Part shown: positions 6,047 through 6,047 of the stretch, one piece after another
Position numbering within the stretch: the stretch's first letter is position 1
How the letters are laid out: each line of letters starts with the position of its first letter
NCBI GenBank assembly: GCA_024710675.1
Contig: JANJUH010000096.1
Coordinates: 1 to 6,047 of the forward strand
DNA length: 6,047 nt
Direction: 5' to 3'
Source: Lysobacterales bacterium
Lineage (GTDB): Bacteria > Pseudomonadota > Gammaproteobacteria > Xanthomonadales > SZUA-5
Notes under the pieces: generated by a model
What the model saw: only the letters and a program-made list of their open reading frames with translations
The model's database searches: none
Told to the model about the DNA's origin: nothing
Position numbers and translations under genes: made by a program

Positions 6047-6047
6047 T

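Overview
The window is high-GC bacterial DNA, close to wall-to-wall coding. GC-rich third positions, Sec-type signal peptides, a photolyase-like gene paired with a DUF2256 gene, and a Reg_prop-type sensor all suggest a gammaproteobacterium, perhaps of the Xanthomonadales/Lysobacterales kind. That placement is inference. I saw no rRNA, tRNA, CRISPR array, insertion sequence or prophage gene.

Layout. Two divergent gene groups meet at a 197-bp intergenic region (3571-3767). To the left, on the minus strand, lie three tightly packed genes: (i) a cryptochrome/photolyase-family flavoprotein (3570 to 2032), (ii) a 54-residue DUF2256 zinc-ribbon protein whose ATG overlaps the photolyase stop as ATGA (2035 to 1871), and (iii) 18 bp further on, a large exported beta-propeller protein of the two-component-regulator-propeller type, whose 3' end runs off the left edge (1852 to 1). 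To the right, on the plus strand, lie two genes that also overlap as ATGA: an exported trypsin-fold serine protease with a four-cysteine C-terminal region (about 3768 to 5024), and an FHA-domain protein with about five membrane segments (5021 to 5989). Directly after the second stop codon is a four-fold G5 tandem repeat, then a small hairpin at the window edge.

How the genes may work together. The left unit looks like a light/DNA-damage flavoprotein with its usual small zinc-ribbon companion. The propeller protein is either a co-transcribed sensor or simply the next gene. The flavoprotein lacks several residues needed by classical CPD photolyases, and its C-terminal tail carries a QGDLF pentapeptide resembling the beta sliding-clamp binding motif. 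The right unit pairs a periplasmic protease, which has its full catalytic triad but no recognisable PDZ domain, with an inner-membrane FHA protein. A cytoplasmic phospho-dependent input linked across the membrane to the protease is one possible reading, but its FHA phosphopeptide-contact motif is altered. Nothing here is a defence island or mobile element. The most unusual points are the clamp-like tail, the divergent photolyase core and the protease/FHA pair.
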